Shown: one piece after another, positions 18,277 through 25,924 of the stretch
Layout of the letters: every line of letters begins with the position of its first letter
How positions within the stretch are numbered: the first letter of the stretch is position 1
DNA from: Kosakonia quasisacchari
GTDB lineage: Bacteria > Pseudomonadota > Gammaproteobacteria > Enterobacterales > Enterobacteriaceae
Reading direction: 5' to 3'
NCBI RefSeq assembly: GCF_004331415.1
Contig: NZ_SJOP01000010.1
Location: forward strand, 62,001-126,000
Length of the DNA stretch: 64,000 nt
The notes under the pieces: model-generated
Databases searched by the model: none
Told to the model about the DNA's origin: nothing
Seen by the model: only the letters and a program-made list of their open reading frames with translations
Program-made: the position numbers and the translations under genes

Positions 18277-19074
18277 TCAGTCCTCCGCCTGCTTTCTCAT
18301 TTCGGCCAGTCGTGTGGCGAGCAGTGTTCGCTTCACCGGGCTTTTATACAACGCCATGTCCACGCCGGTCAGCGGCGGGCGGTGCATACCGAGCTGTGAG
18401 AGCACCGGCTCCCTGTCCATATCAAAGGTGTAAAACCCGGCCTGAACGGAAACATGGCCGCCGAGCTCCTGAATCAGGGTATTGAGCGGGCGTTCCGTCT
18501 GCTGCATTTCCAGTGCACGCAGACGCAGCGCGAATGCCCTGACCAGCGCCGGGCTGATGGTCTTCATGGCGTCAGCCCATTCGCTCTGAGCGTACAGGCC
18601 AAATGCTGTCCGGTGTGCTTCCACGTACTTTTCACCGGAGGCGCAGGCGGCCAGCATGGCGCGGGATTTATCGGTTTCCAGCTCCGCAATCAGGGCGGTG
18701 AACTCCTCCGCCAGCTCGCGACCGGCAATGCGTCTGCCGTGTTCAGCTTTCAGCTCCGGTGTCATTTCGCCGCGCAGGGTACGAAAACGCTCGCGCCAGC
18801 TCTGTTCCGCTTCGGCACTTTCTGTCAGGGCGTTCTCTCGTTCCTTTTCGCTGCGGGTGATGGCCGCGCCGATATCGTTCAGCTTCATCATATTGCCGGT
18901 GTGGGCGGCTTTTGCCTGAGTGAACGTCTCTACGGCACGATTTACAGCGACCACACTCTCTTCGCTGGCCTTTTTATTCATGGCATCGAGGGCGCTGTCG
19001 ATAGCGGTGCGGGTTTTCGCGTCCTGGGTGCTGCCGAGGGTTTTCATGACGGCGGTAATCAGTTCAGTTTTCAT
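18277..19074 (-). CDS. Sid-like capsid size determination protein
   Basis: A 265-residue, mostly helical protein. The central region (EMTPELKAEHGRRIAGRELA and the following helices to about residue 190) shows the same residue pattern as P4 Sid as I recall it (LSDELKQRHIERVARREL). Sid forms an external scaffold forcing helper capsid protein into small shells that exclude the larger helper genome. Start at 19074 (MKTELITAVMKTLGSTQDAK) is preferred over an in-frame codon at 19125, since a Delta operator and promoter must fit upstream. It is first in the operon with delta. Assignment to Sid rather than Psu rests on this recalled similarity and on position. Confidence 0.72.
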   Translation of the reverse strand: MKTELITAVMKTLGSTQDAKTRTAIDSALDAMNKKASEESVVAVNRAVETFTQAKAAHTGNMMKLNDIGAAITRSEKERENALTESAEAEQSWRERFRTLRGEMTPELKAEHGRRIAGRELAEEFTALIAELETDKSRAMLAACASGEKYVEAHRTAFGLYAQSEWADAMKTISPALVRAFALRLRALEMQQTERPLNTLIQELGGHVSVQAGFYTFDMDREPVLSQLGMHRPPLTGVDMALYKSPVKRTLLATRLAEMRKQAED

Positions 19075-19146
19075 GTCGGGGCTCTCTGTGTTGTCAATGT
19101 AAGTGCATTCTGCCGCGCCCTGCACAACGAAACGACCGGTTGCAGT

Positions 19147-19164
19147 TGTGGCCGGGATGGCACA
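19147..19164 (-). promoter_or_regulatory. Delta/Ogr activator binding site upstream of sid
   Basis: TGT-N12-ACA (TGTGGCCGGGATGGCACA) matches the known Ogr/Delta operator layout, with GC-rich symmetric arms. Its centre is about 80 bp upstream of the sid-like start codon, leaving room for a promoter with the site near -55 to -65. It should make the late operon respond to the element's Delta and to helper Ogr. Confidence 0.75.
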
Positions 19165-19248
19165 GAAAGTCGCTGAAAAACCGGCTCGCCAGAAAGAGGT
19201 CTCAGAAAACCCTTCTTTCTATTTGTTTTTCTGTATTTAACTCTTCAC

Positions 19249-19345
19249 TCTGTTCACTGAGAAATAAAAGAATAAGCAATACAGTAAGTTAAATGGTGAA
19301 CAGTTAAGGAATTAAGTGTTCACCTACTGTTCACTACTGTTCACC
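19249..19345. other. P4-type replication origin iterons (ori)
   Basis: Five copies of the decamer GGTGAACAGT or its complement ACTGTTCACC: at 19249-19258, 19295-19304, 19315-19324, 19326-19335 and 19336-19345, with up to a few mismatches. These are the repeats bound by the C-terminal domain of P4 alpha. The flanks are AT-rich, suiting melting. A second cluster lies about 4.9 kb away past alpha, matching P4's paired ori and crr. By analogy with P4, this cluster between sid and vis is ori. Confidence 0.88.
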
Positions 19346-19424
19346 GGCCGTAATAAGTCCCTGTCAGCAACCTTAGACCGATTTACGATAAAAAATATAA
19401 AGACAGGAAGGAAATGGAATTATT

Positions 19425-19486
19425 GATTTGCCAAAGGATTATCAAGGATTGCCAACAATTGTCAGAGATTGCCACGGTTTGCCAGC
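19425..19486. repeat. Six helically phased decamer repeats (GATTGCCA-type)
   Basis: Units GATTTGCCAAAG, GATTATCAAG, GATTGCCAAC, AATTGTCAGA, GATTGCCACG and GTTTGCCAGC start at 19425, 19437, 19447, 19457, 19467 and 19477. Apart from the first 12-bp step the period is exactly 10 bp, about one helical turn. They lie between the ori iterons and alpA/vis, where a regulator array would be expected. Confidence 0.75.
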
Positions 19487-19623
19487 CCATTGTTAACCAT
19501 TTGTTAAGCCTCCGGATGACATAAAATCACTTGTTGCCTTGGCTGAAAATATTCACAAAATAGAGCGCTACCCGAAGCCGGAAAGACACGACCGGCACCG
19601 TATGGACATTATGAGGTAGCCCG

Positions 19624-19890
19624 ATGCACAACGCTTTTTCTTCCCCGTCTTCTGCCCCTGCCGCGCCGTTAATACCGGTTTCTGACGTTATTCAGGAGCG
19701 CTTTTTACGTCTGCCGGAAGTGATGCATTTATGCGGCCTGTCCCGCTCTACCATTTACGACCTCATCAGCCGGGAGGCTTTCCCGAAACAAATCTCTCTC
19801 GGCGGAAAAAACGTGGCGTGGGCGCACAGTGAAATCACTGCCTGGATGAGCGCTCGCATCGCGGCGCGTAACCGGGGCTGCGATGCATGA
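19624..19890 (+). CDS. AlpA/Vis-family transcriptional regulator
   Basis: An 88-residue MerR-like winged-helix protein; the core is [23 protein letters not shown], followed by [23 protein letters not shown], the AlpA-family signature. In P4 the homologue Vis is also 88 residues and acts as excisionase and as repressor of the late sid promoter. Its place between ori and the replication operon is the P4 place. The preceding Ala/Pro/Ser-rich 20 residues are typical of satellite AlpA proteins. Confidence 0.93.
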   Translation: MHNAFSSPSSAPAAPLIPVSDVIQERFLRLPEVMHLCGLSRSTIYDLISREAFPKQISLGGKNVAWAHSEITAWMSARIAARNRGCDA

Positions 19891-19984
19891 TGTTGCCCGG
19901 TCAGCAAAACGTCCCTTTTTCTGGCTTGCTTCCTGTCGGCGTTTCCAGGTATAGTTTTCCCGCTGCCGCAAAATCGGCAGCCGG

Positions 19985-20201
19985 GATTTGCAGCCCGTTT
20001 AACTCAATGGCGACACCGGACGCGCCATGCGTCTTTTTTTATGTCGTTGCTCAGACACACCTGTTATTTGGGCTGTGGTGCTTACACCGTGGTTCATGTC
20101 AGATAATGGTGGTTCGGGCGGGGCAGCCTTCGGGCTGGCCGGTAGCCATTGAGGCCGGTACTGCAAACCCTGTTCGAGCCACCGCCCATGAGATTTGCAG
20201 C
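19985..20201 (+). ncRNA. Candidate P4-type immunity region (seqA, CI RNA seqB, seqC)
   Basis: GATTTGCAGC occurs twice, at 19985-19994 and 20192-20201, and between them lies a near-complement, ACTGCAAACCC, at 20160-20170. This is the P4 logic, in which a short processed CI RNA carries seqB, complementary to flanking seqA and seqC in the leader of the replication operon, and forces early termination. A T-run terminator (20018-20040) sits between seqA and seqB. The CI RNA ends cannot be set from sequence alone; the listed span covers all three elements. Confidence 0.55.
20018..20040 (+). terminator. Intrinsic terminator in the immunity leader
   Basis: GGACGC/GCGTCT with loop GCCAT is followed by seven Ts ending at 20040. 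It lies downstream of alpA/vis, within the leader of the replication operon, where P4 uses premature termination for immunity. Confidence 0.75.
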
Positions 20202-20243
20202 TCCGGCGGTGGTGTTAATCACTACTCAATGGAGGTTGCCATC

Positions 20244-20438
20244 ATGGCTACGACCCTCACCCTGTCTCACCCGCAATTTATCTTTATTTTCGCTGCCGTT
20301 CGCCGTTCCGTACGTAAACCGCGTGTCTGTATGCTGCGTACCATTGCCGCCGATGAACGTGCCGCACGCCGCTCCCTCGTTCGCGAGTATGTCCTCTCGT
20401 TCGCCGGTCGTCTGCCGGTGGCGGAGGTGCACGCATGA
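20244..20438 (+). CDS. Host cell division inhibitor Icd-like protein
   Basis: A 64-residue protein beginning [16 protein letters not shown] and containing [28 protein letters not shown], the signature of the Icd-like/Ash family found in the immunity-replication operon of P4-like elements. The family name comes from P1 icd, which blocks division; function here is inferred. The start follows a GGAGG site. The same frame is open back to 19887, but that part overlaps the leader RNA and is best treated as non-coding or as a longer Ash-type product. Its stop overlaps the next start by 4 bp. Confidence 0.72.
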   Translation: MATTLTLSHPQFIFIFAAVRRSVRKPRVCMLRTIAADERAARRSLVREYVLSFAGRLPVAEVHA

Positions 20439-20662
20439 ACCACTCCATCCTTACCCTTGACGATCTCCGGTATCTTGAGCACCTGCGCAATATCGGCCAC
20501 CTGGTCAGCGAGCTGGCAGCGGAACAGGACAATGTGACCCTCCGCCGCGATCCGGCTGAGCGTCTGCAACTCATTTCCCTGATTTACCTGATGACGGATC
20601 AACTCGATGCCGTGATCGAACGCTGCAACCGGCGCTGGCTCGACGGGGAGGAAAAGGTATGA
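20435..20662 (+). CDS. P4-like satellite small protein, unknown function
   Basis: A 75-residue acidic helical protein ([20 protein letters not shown]). ATGA overlaps at both ends place it between the Icd-like gene and the cnr-like gene in the alpha operon. It resembles short conserved proteins of P4-type elements, but I do not recognise a function. Confidence 0.7.
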   Translation: MNHSILTLDDLRYLEHLRNIGHLVSELAAEQDNVTLRRDPAERLQLISLIYLMTDQLDAVIERCNRRWLDGEEKV

Positions 20663-20979
20663 AACAGCCGTTACCGCCCGCCCTGCGCGCCGCACTTTAC
20701 CGCCGCGCCGTGGCCTGTGCCTGGCTGACCCTGTGTCAGCGCCAGCACCGTTACCCGCATCTGACACTCGATGCGCTGGAATCCGCCATCGCCGCCGAGC
20801 TGGAAGGGTTTTATCTGCACCAGCACGGCGAGGAGAAAGGCCGCCAGATTGCCTGTGCGCTGCTGGAAGATTTAATGAATGCCGCACCGCTCAAAACCGC
20901 GCCATCGCTCTCCTTTCTCGGCCTGGCCGTGATGGAAGAGTTATGCGCCCGCCATATCACCGCGCCGGTCGTGCACTGA
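20659..20979 (+). CDS. Cnr-like copy number regulator
   Basis: A 106-residue protein ([21 protein letters not shown]) ending 8 bp before alpha. P4 cnr (orf106) has the same length and the same place. Cnr binds alpha and limits replication initiation to control copy number in the plasmid state. The assignment rests on length, position and overall similarity to P4-like proteins; no catalytic motif is expected. Confidence 0.7.
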   Translation: MKQPLPPALRAALYRRAVACAWLTLCQRQHRYPHLTLDALESAIAAELEGFYLHQHGEEKGRQIACALLEDLMNAAPLKTAPSLSFLGLAVMEELCARHITAPVVH

Positions 20980-20987
20980 GGAAAATA

Positions 20988-23321
20988 ATGAAAATGAACG
21001 TAACGGAAACCGTGACACAGGCGTGCGGCCACTGGCCGCGTATTCTCCCGGCGCTGGGCGTAAAAGTGATGAAAAACCGGCATCAGCCCTGCCCGGTGTG
21101 CGGCGGCTCTGACCGCTTCCGCTTTGACGATAAAGAGGGGCGCGGAACGTGGTTCTGCAACCAGTGCGGCGCGGGTGACGGCCTGAGTCTGGTTGAAAAG
21201 GCGCTGGGCGTGACGGTCAGCGAAGCCGCCGACCGCGTGAACGCCGTGACGGGCAGCCTGCCGCCGGTTGCCCCGGAGGTGATTGCTGCTGATACGGCAG
21301 AAACTGAAGCCAGCCGCAGGGAGGCCGCCGCGCTGGCGGCCAGTCTGCTGGCGAAAAGCCGTTCAGCCACCGGTAACGCCTACCTGACCGGTAAGGGCTT
21401 TCCTGCTCTGGAATGCCTGACGCTGACCACTACGCACAAAACCGGCGGCGTGATGTACCGCGCCGGGGATGTGATTGTCCCGCTCAATGACGACACCGGC
21501 GCGCTGGTTAACCTCCAGCTCATTAACGCGGAAGGCGACAAACGCACCCTGAAAGGCGGCCAGGTGAAGGGAGCCTGCCACCTTATTAACGGTGAAAAAC
21601 AGGCGGGGAAACGTCTGTGGATAGCCGAAGGTTACGCCACGGCGCTGACCGTGCATCACCTGACCGGCGAAACCGTGATGGTGGCGCTGTCGTCCGTGAA
21701 CCTCCTTTCTCTGGCGAGCCTTACCCGCAGCCAGCATCCGGGCTGTCAGATTGTCCTCGCGGCTGACCGTGACCTGAACGGTGACGGCCAGACAAAAGCC
21801 GCTGCGGCCGCAAAAGCATGCGAGGGAGTTGTTGCCCTGCCGCCGGTGTTCGGTGACTGGAATGATGCGTTTATGCAGCAGGGCGAGGACGCCACGCGCC
21901 GGGCGATTTACGATGCCATTAAGCCGCCGGTCGCCAGCCCGTTCGACACCATGAGCGAGGCGGAATTTACCGCCATGAGCACCAGTGAGAAGGCGATGCG
22001 CGTGTATGAGCACTACGGCGAAGCGCTGGCCGTGGATACAAACGGTCAGCTTCTTTCCCGCTATGAAGCCGGAGCCTGGAAAGTGATTTCCCCGGCTGAC
22101 TTCTCCCGCGATGTGGCCGCACTCTTTCAGCGCCTGCGCGCGCCCTTCTCGTCAGGCAAAATTGCGTCGGTGGTGGAGACACTGAAACTGATTGTTCCGC
22201 AACAGGGCGCTCCGGCACGGCGTCTGATTGGCTTTCGTAACGGCGTGCTCGATACGGCCAGCGGCACGTTCAGCCCGCATCATAAATCCCACTGGCTGCG
22301 CACCCTGTGCGAGGTGGATTTCACCCCGCCGGTGGCGGGCGAAACACTCGAAACCCATGCCCCGCATTTCTGGTGCTGGCTCGACCGCGCCGCCGGTGGT
22401 CGCGCTGACAAACGCGACGTTATTCTCGCCGCGCTGTTTATGGTGCTGGCGAACCGTTATGACTGGCAGCTCTTTCTCGAAGTGACAGGACCAGGCGGGA
22501 GCGGGAAAAGTATTCTGGCCGAAATTGCCACCCTTCTGGCCGGGGAAGATAACGCCACCTCCGCAACCATCGAGACGCTGGAATCGCCGCGCGAGCGTGC
22601 TGCGCTGATTGGCTTTTCGCTGATTCGTCTGCCTGACCAGGAGAAATGGAGCGGGGACGGCGCGGGGCTCAAGGCCATCACCGGCGGCGATGCGGTATCG
22701 GTTGACCCGAAATACCGTGATGCGTATTCAACACATATCCCGGCGGTGATTCTGGCCGTTAACAACAACCCGATGCGCTTTACCGACCGCAGTGGCGGCG
22801 TGTCGCGCCGGCGGGTTATCCTGCACTTCCCGGAACAGATTGCCCCGGAGGAGCGCGACCCGCATCTTAAGGACAAAATCGCCCGCGAGCTGGCCGTCAT
22901 TGTGCGCCAGCTTATGCAGCAGTTCAGCGATCCGATGACTGCCCGCACATTGCTCCAGTCGCAGCAGAACTCCGACGAGGCACTCAGCATCAAGCGCGAC
23001 GCTGACCCGGCGTTCGACTTTTGCGGCTACCTTGAGGCGCTGCCCGAGCCAGAGGGGATGTATATGGGGAATGCGAATATTGTCCCGCGACAGCCGCGCC
23101 TGTATCTGTATCACGCCTATCTGGTCTATATGGAGGCGCACGGCTACAAGAACACGCTCAGCCTCACCATGTTCGGCAAAGGGCTGTCGTCAATGCTGAA
23201 AGAGTACGGACTGAATTACGGCAAGCGGCGAACGAATCAGGGGATGCAGACGAATCTGGCACTCAGGGACGAAAGCAACGCCGACTGGCTGCCGAAGTGC
23301 GATGAGCCTGCAATTAAATAA
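20988..23321 (+). CDS. P4 alpha-type primase-helicase-origin binding protein
   Basis: At 777 residues it equals P4 alpha in length. Zinc ribbon Cys35-x2-Cys38-x18-Cys57-x2-Cys60; primase motif EGYATALT with Glu214; SF3-type helicase with Walker A GPGGSGKS at 501-508 (Lys507), the positions known from P4 alpha; the C-terminal region should bind the GGTGAACAGT iterons. I start at 20988, preceded by GAGGA, because in-frame codons back to 20733 overlap cnr and would add 85 unsupported residues. It lets the satellite replicate without host initiator, helicase or primase. Confidence 0.96.
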   Translation: MKMNVTETVTQACGHWPRILPALGVKVMKNRHQPCPVCGGSDRFRFDDKEGRGTWFCNQCGAGDGLSLVEKALGVTVSEAADRVNAVTGSLPPVAPEVIAADTAETEASRREAAALAASLLAKSRSATGNAYLTGKGFPALECLTLTTTHKTGGVMYRAGDVIVPLNDDTGALVNLQLINAEGDKRTLKGGQVKGACHLINGEKQAGKRLWIAEGYATALTVHHLTGETVMVALSSVNLLSLASLTRSQHPGCQIVLAADRDLNGDGQTKAAAAAKACEGVVALPPVFGDWNDAFMQQGEDATRRAIYDAIKPPVASPFDTMSEAEFTAMSTSEKAMRVYEHYGEALAVDTNGQLLSRYEAGAWKVISPADFSRDVAALFQRLRAPFSSGKIASVVETLKLIVPQQGAPARRLIGFRNGVLDTASGTFSPHHKSHWLRTLCEVDFTPPVAGETLETHAPHFWCWLDRAAGGRADKRDVILAALFMVLANRYDWQLFLEVTGPGGSGKSILAEIATLLAGEDNATSATIETLESPRERAALIGFSLIRLPDQEKWSGDGAGLKAITGGDAVSVDPKYRDAYSTHIPAVILAVNNNPMRFTDRSGGVSRRRVILHFPEQIAPEERDPHLKDKIARELAVIVRQLMQQFSDPMTARTLLQSQQNSDEALSIKRDADPAFDFCGYLEALPEPEGMYMGNANIVPRQPRLYLYHAYLVYMEAHGYKNTLSLTMFGKGLSSMLKEYGLNYGKRRTNQGMQTNLALRDESNADWLPKCDEPAIK

Positions 23322-23418
23322 CCTACCTCAGACCGGTTTTGCCGGTCTTTTACTTGTTATCCATAGGTTAAAATGTGATGATCTGTGCAATAAAATCACC
23401 AATGAAATTTAAGATAAA

Positions 23419-24093
23419 ATGAAACATGAAAATTTTAATACCGTAATAGCACTTTTGGGACTATTACTCGCTGCGTTTAGCACATATACGCAACTTAAAC
23501 CCGAAAAGGATGAACTTGACCTAGTGGTTACAGCAAGTTTAAACCCCAATGCCAAATTTGAATTAAAAGATAACAAATACCTTCCTGAAGGAATATTTGG
23601 CGCAAATAAAAAATTAGCTGGGCCTGCGTCAATCATGCTTGAAGTATCGAATAATATGAATAGAACCGTCACAATAAAAAAAATAAAAATTGAACTTGTA
23701 AAAAATGATAAGGGAATTATTTACTACCCTCAAATGATTAACGTTTCAGACAAAGATACCATCGATACATTACACACTCCAGTAACTATCGAAGGACACT
23801 CAGTCATCCAAAGAGAATTATCCATCAACATCCCGGTTCATTATGAAGAAAGGATTTCTTCGTGCTTCAGCAGGCCTGGTTTATTTGTAAGTGAGCCTAT
23901 ATCTATTAATAATATTGAATACTGCTATTTTTCACATGGCATCGATTTTCTTGGCAACAAGGTTCAGCTTACGCAATATGAAGGCGGAGGAACTATGTTT
24001 ACCAAAACATCAGGAGGGCAAAGCTTGACTTACAAATTAACAATTAAAACAGGTGACAATTCTGAAATAATTAAGATGGCTACTCTTGATTAA
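23419..24093 (+). CDS. Membrane-anchored cargo protein of unknown function
   Basis: A 224-residue protein with one N-terminal hydrophobic segment (FNTVIALLGLLLAAFSTY, about residues 6-23) followed by a beta-rich, Lys/Asn-rich region with two Cys near residues 152 and 171. It is AT-rich compared with alpha and has its own spacing, so it looks like a separately acquired cargo gene between alpha and crr. I recognise no family. A role in host benefit or phage defence is possible from position only. Confidence 0.65.
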   Translation: MKHENFNTVIALLGLLLAAFSTYTQLKPEKDELDLVVTASLNPNAKFELKDNKYLPEGIFGANKKLAGPASIMLEVSNNMNRTVTIKKIKIELVKNDKGIIYYPQMINVSDKDTIDTLHTPVTIEGHSVIQRELSINIPVHYEERISSCFSRPGLFVSEPISINNIEYCYFSHGIDFLGNKVQLTQYEGGGTMFTKTSGGQSLTYKLTIKTGDNSEIIKMATLD

Positions 24094-24166
24094 TATGCTT
24101 CACTAGAATTTACTTCTTCAGATCGTGGCTTTGCTCTCATTCTTCATTTTCTACAAAAACAGCAAA

Positions 24167-24260
24167 AGTGAACAGTAAAGTGTTCACTGTTCACGGACTG
24201 CTCACCTTGTATATGACTGAAATAAATGAAAAATAATACCGAGTGAACAGTCTGAACAGT
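24167..24260. other. P4-type cis replication region iterons (crr)
   Basis: Six copies of the alpha iteron: AGTGAACAGT at 24167 and 24242, AGTGTTCACT at 24179, ACTGTTCACG at 24186, ACTGCTCACC at 24197 and TCTGAACAGT at 24251. P4 needs both ori and a second iteron cluster (crr) about 4.5 kb away; here the distance is about 4.9 kb. The position downstream of alpha is that of crr. Confidence 0.85.
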
Positions 24261-24320
24261 TTTCCGTAAAAAAAGTTTTTTTCGTGGTTTTTTCTTGTGC
24301 GAAAAATGAACGCTAAAGCC

Positions 24321-24343
24321 AATGTGTATAGTGATGTGTATAG
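24321..24343. repeat. Integrase arm-type sites, right end
   Basis: AATGTGTATAG (24321-24331) and GATGTGTATAG (24333-24343) repeat the motif found next to attL, 60-80 bp inside attR. Confidence 0.65.
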
Positions 24344-24402
24344 TTTTATTCTTCGATAAAAAATTTTATTTTAAAATCAGCAAGATGCGTCTTTTTGTTG
24401 GT

Positions 24403-24422
24403 TCCTATTATCGCACCACCCC
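24403..24422. other. attR of the P4-like satellite
   Basis: TCCTATTATCGCACCACCCC repeats the thrW 3' end at 12857-12877 with one G deleted. No other tRNA sequence is present here. Confidence 0.85.
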
Positions 24423-24582
24423 CTAGTTTTCTCAAGTCAATCCACCTCAATAAAACTCTTTTAAAACATAGTATTTGCGTTGTTTTCAGTCGTTTGAAGT
24501 CAACCCCTGTCTATTGAAATCAACATGCTGTTGGGGGCGCAATCGGGGGCATCTACTGTTCGGTCTAGGAAATGTGCCCCCA

Positions 24583-24687
24583 ATGATGCTTAACGCCCGC
24601 AAGGTTGAAGCTGCTAAAAGACAAGAGAAGAGCTATAAGCTCGCTGATGGAGGCGGCCTTTATCGGTACTATTTTTTTATTTTATAA
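24583..24687 (+). pseudogene. Truncated P4-family integrase remnant
   Basis: Only the first 29 or so residues remain (MMLNARKVEAAKRQEKSYKL, then ADGGGLYR) before the reading frame runs into AT-rich sequence and a stop. This is the typical DUF4102 start of another subgroup of P4-type integrases, unlike the intact int. The 160 bp before it looks like the attP-int leader of such an element. It marks a second element once integrated in tandem at thrW. Confidence 0.82.
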
Positions 24688-25044
24688 TCAATATGTTATG
24701 CTTAAGTGCTTTGCTATTGCCCCAAATAGGCATTTTCCGTGTTGAGCCTTCAAAGCGTAACGCGACATAGAGTCACATTATACCTGCAGCTTCATTGTCG
24801 ATGTTCCATTTATGAAAATAACAGCAGGCTGGATTAATTAATCCAGTGCCTTGTATCTCTTAACGCTGGCAGGAAGTAGATCGGAAATAACTCATCTTCT
24901 CCCGACAAAGATATATTTTGCATTTCAAAAATCCTATACATGGTGCGCGCAAATAATATACGCGGCGTGTATATTAATGGTCGGTTCATAACATCAGGTA
25001 TGCATGTTGAATTTATCGCCATTTTATTGATAGGGATGACCGTG
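24688..25044. other. Intergenic, AT-rich, no gene seen
   Basis: About 357 bp between the integrase remnant and the lipoprotein gene. I see no coding frame with family support. It probably contains the deletion junction of the lost second element and the lipoprotein promoter. Confidence 0.5.
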
Positions 25045-25743
25045 ATGAGAAAACTTATAGCTGTATTGTCTATTTCGATTTTAAGTGGATGCGCTCAACA
25101 ACCACTCGTAACGGTAAATGCGCTATCCTCAGGCCAGAGTGTAGGGAAGCGCTTCATCATCTTGCCAGCCAGTAAAGCGCTCTATGACGCTAACCAGATT
25201 GAATACAATCAAATCGCCGCCGCAGTTTCTGCATCGCTGACACGTCAGGGATATGTACAAGTTAACGAGCCGGAAAAAGCAGATCAGGGAATATTATTAG
25301 GATTTGCAAGAAGCGGGGCAGTGGCCAGCACACGTAATGTTACTGTTCCGATCTATGGTCAGACCGGTATTAGTTCAGCTACAACATACGGGAATGCCAA
25401 TACCACATATAACTATCTCGGTGGCGGTAACTTAACGTCAAACACTACAGGCAGTGCAACGACGGTCTACACGCCGACATATGGAATTACCGGAGCATAT
25501 GACACAACAGTAACCGATACATCATACGGAACAGCGGTAGCACTCAATTCATACGATGCTAAGGTATATCTGAAAAGTAACCGCGTGAATCTCCTATGGA
25601 AGTCAAGTGCGGCCCTCGTATCTTCCAGAGCTGATAGTATTGCCGATTACAGAGGTCTGGCATTGATTGCGGCTAATTACGCCAATATGAATACTAACGG
25701 TGATACACATTTGAGAGTCGATCCACGCAATCCCATTCAGTAA
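25045..25743 (+). CDS. Putative lipoprotein with Thr/Gly/Asn/Tyr-rich centre
   Basis: A 232-residue lipoprotein: signal MRKLIAVLSISILSGCAQQP has a lipobox LSGC with Cys17. After a DUF4136-like N-terminal part (GKRFIILPASKALYDANQIEY) comes a low-complexity block from about residue 100 to 165 rich in Thr, Gly, Asn and Tyr. The Met at 25045 is chosen for the signal peptide; upstream in-frame Mets from 24940 are unlikely. Function unknown. Confidence 0.75.
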   Translation: MRKLIAVLSISILSGCAQQPLVTVNALSSGQSVGKRFIILPASKALYDANQIEYNQIAAAVSASLTRQGYVQVNEPEKADQGILLGFARSGAVASTRNVTVPIYGQTGISSATTYGNANTTYNYLGGGNLTSNTTGSATTVYTPTYGITGAYDTTVTDTSYGTAVALNSYDAKVYLKSNRVNLLWKSSAALVSSRADSIADYRGLALIAANYANMNTNGDTHLRVDPRNPIQ

Positions 25744-25924
25744 TTTAATCGGGGTGTGATAAATATTATGGAAATTAATGCCCCGTACAAACCAAAAATA
25801 TACTGCTATTGAGGTGAGTCGACGTCCAGATATTATCTTCCTGATATTCACGCTATGGAAAATACCGTTTTACCCATAAAAAAAGCGCCCGCAGGCGCTT
25901 AGAGAGTATTGTTCGGCAGCATAC

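Larger units (their letters stand above)
12857..24422. mobile_element. Complete P4-like phage satellite carrying a DRT3 defence system
   Basis: An element of about 11.57 kb, almost exactly P4 size, bounded by imperfect direct repeats at the thrW 3' end. The order is int, DRT3 cargo, cos, delta, sid, Delta operator, ori iterons, alpA/vis, immunity region, icd-like, small ORF, cnr-like, alpha, cargo gene, crr iterons, attR. This reproduces P4 organisation. All replication, regulation, packaging and integration parts appear intact, so a P2-like helper could probably mobilise it. No psu gene is seen. The DRT3 cargo is much lower in GC than the replication module, pointing to separate origin. Confidence 0.95.

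Noticed and set aside
19887..20243. Long N-terminal extension of the Icd-like protein
   Set aside because: The sequence there is better explained as leader RNA with a terminator and immunity repeats. A longer Ash-type product cannot be fully excluded.
20733..20987. N-terminal extension of alpha to 862 residues
   Set aside because: This part overlaps the cnr-like gene in another frame. Starting at 20988 gives 777 residues, the P4 length, with a good ribosome site.
12857..24422. CRISPR array within the repeats of the satellite
   Set aside because: Repeats are iterons, arm sites and phased decamers without regular spacers of 30-40 bp, and no cas genes occur.
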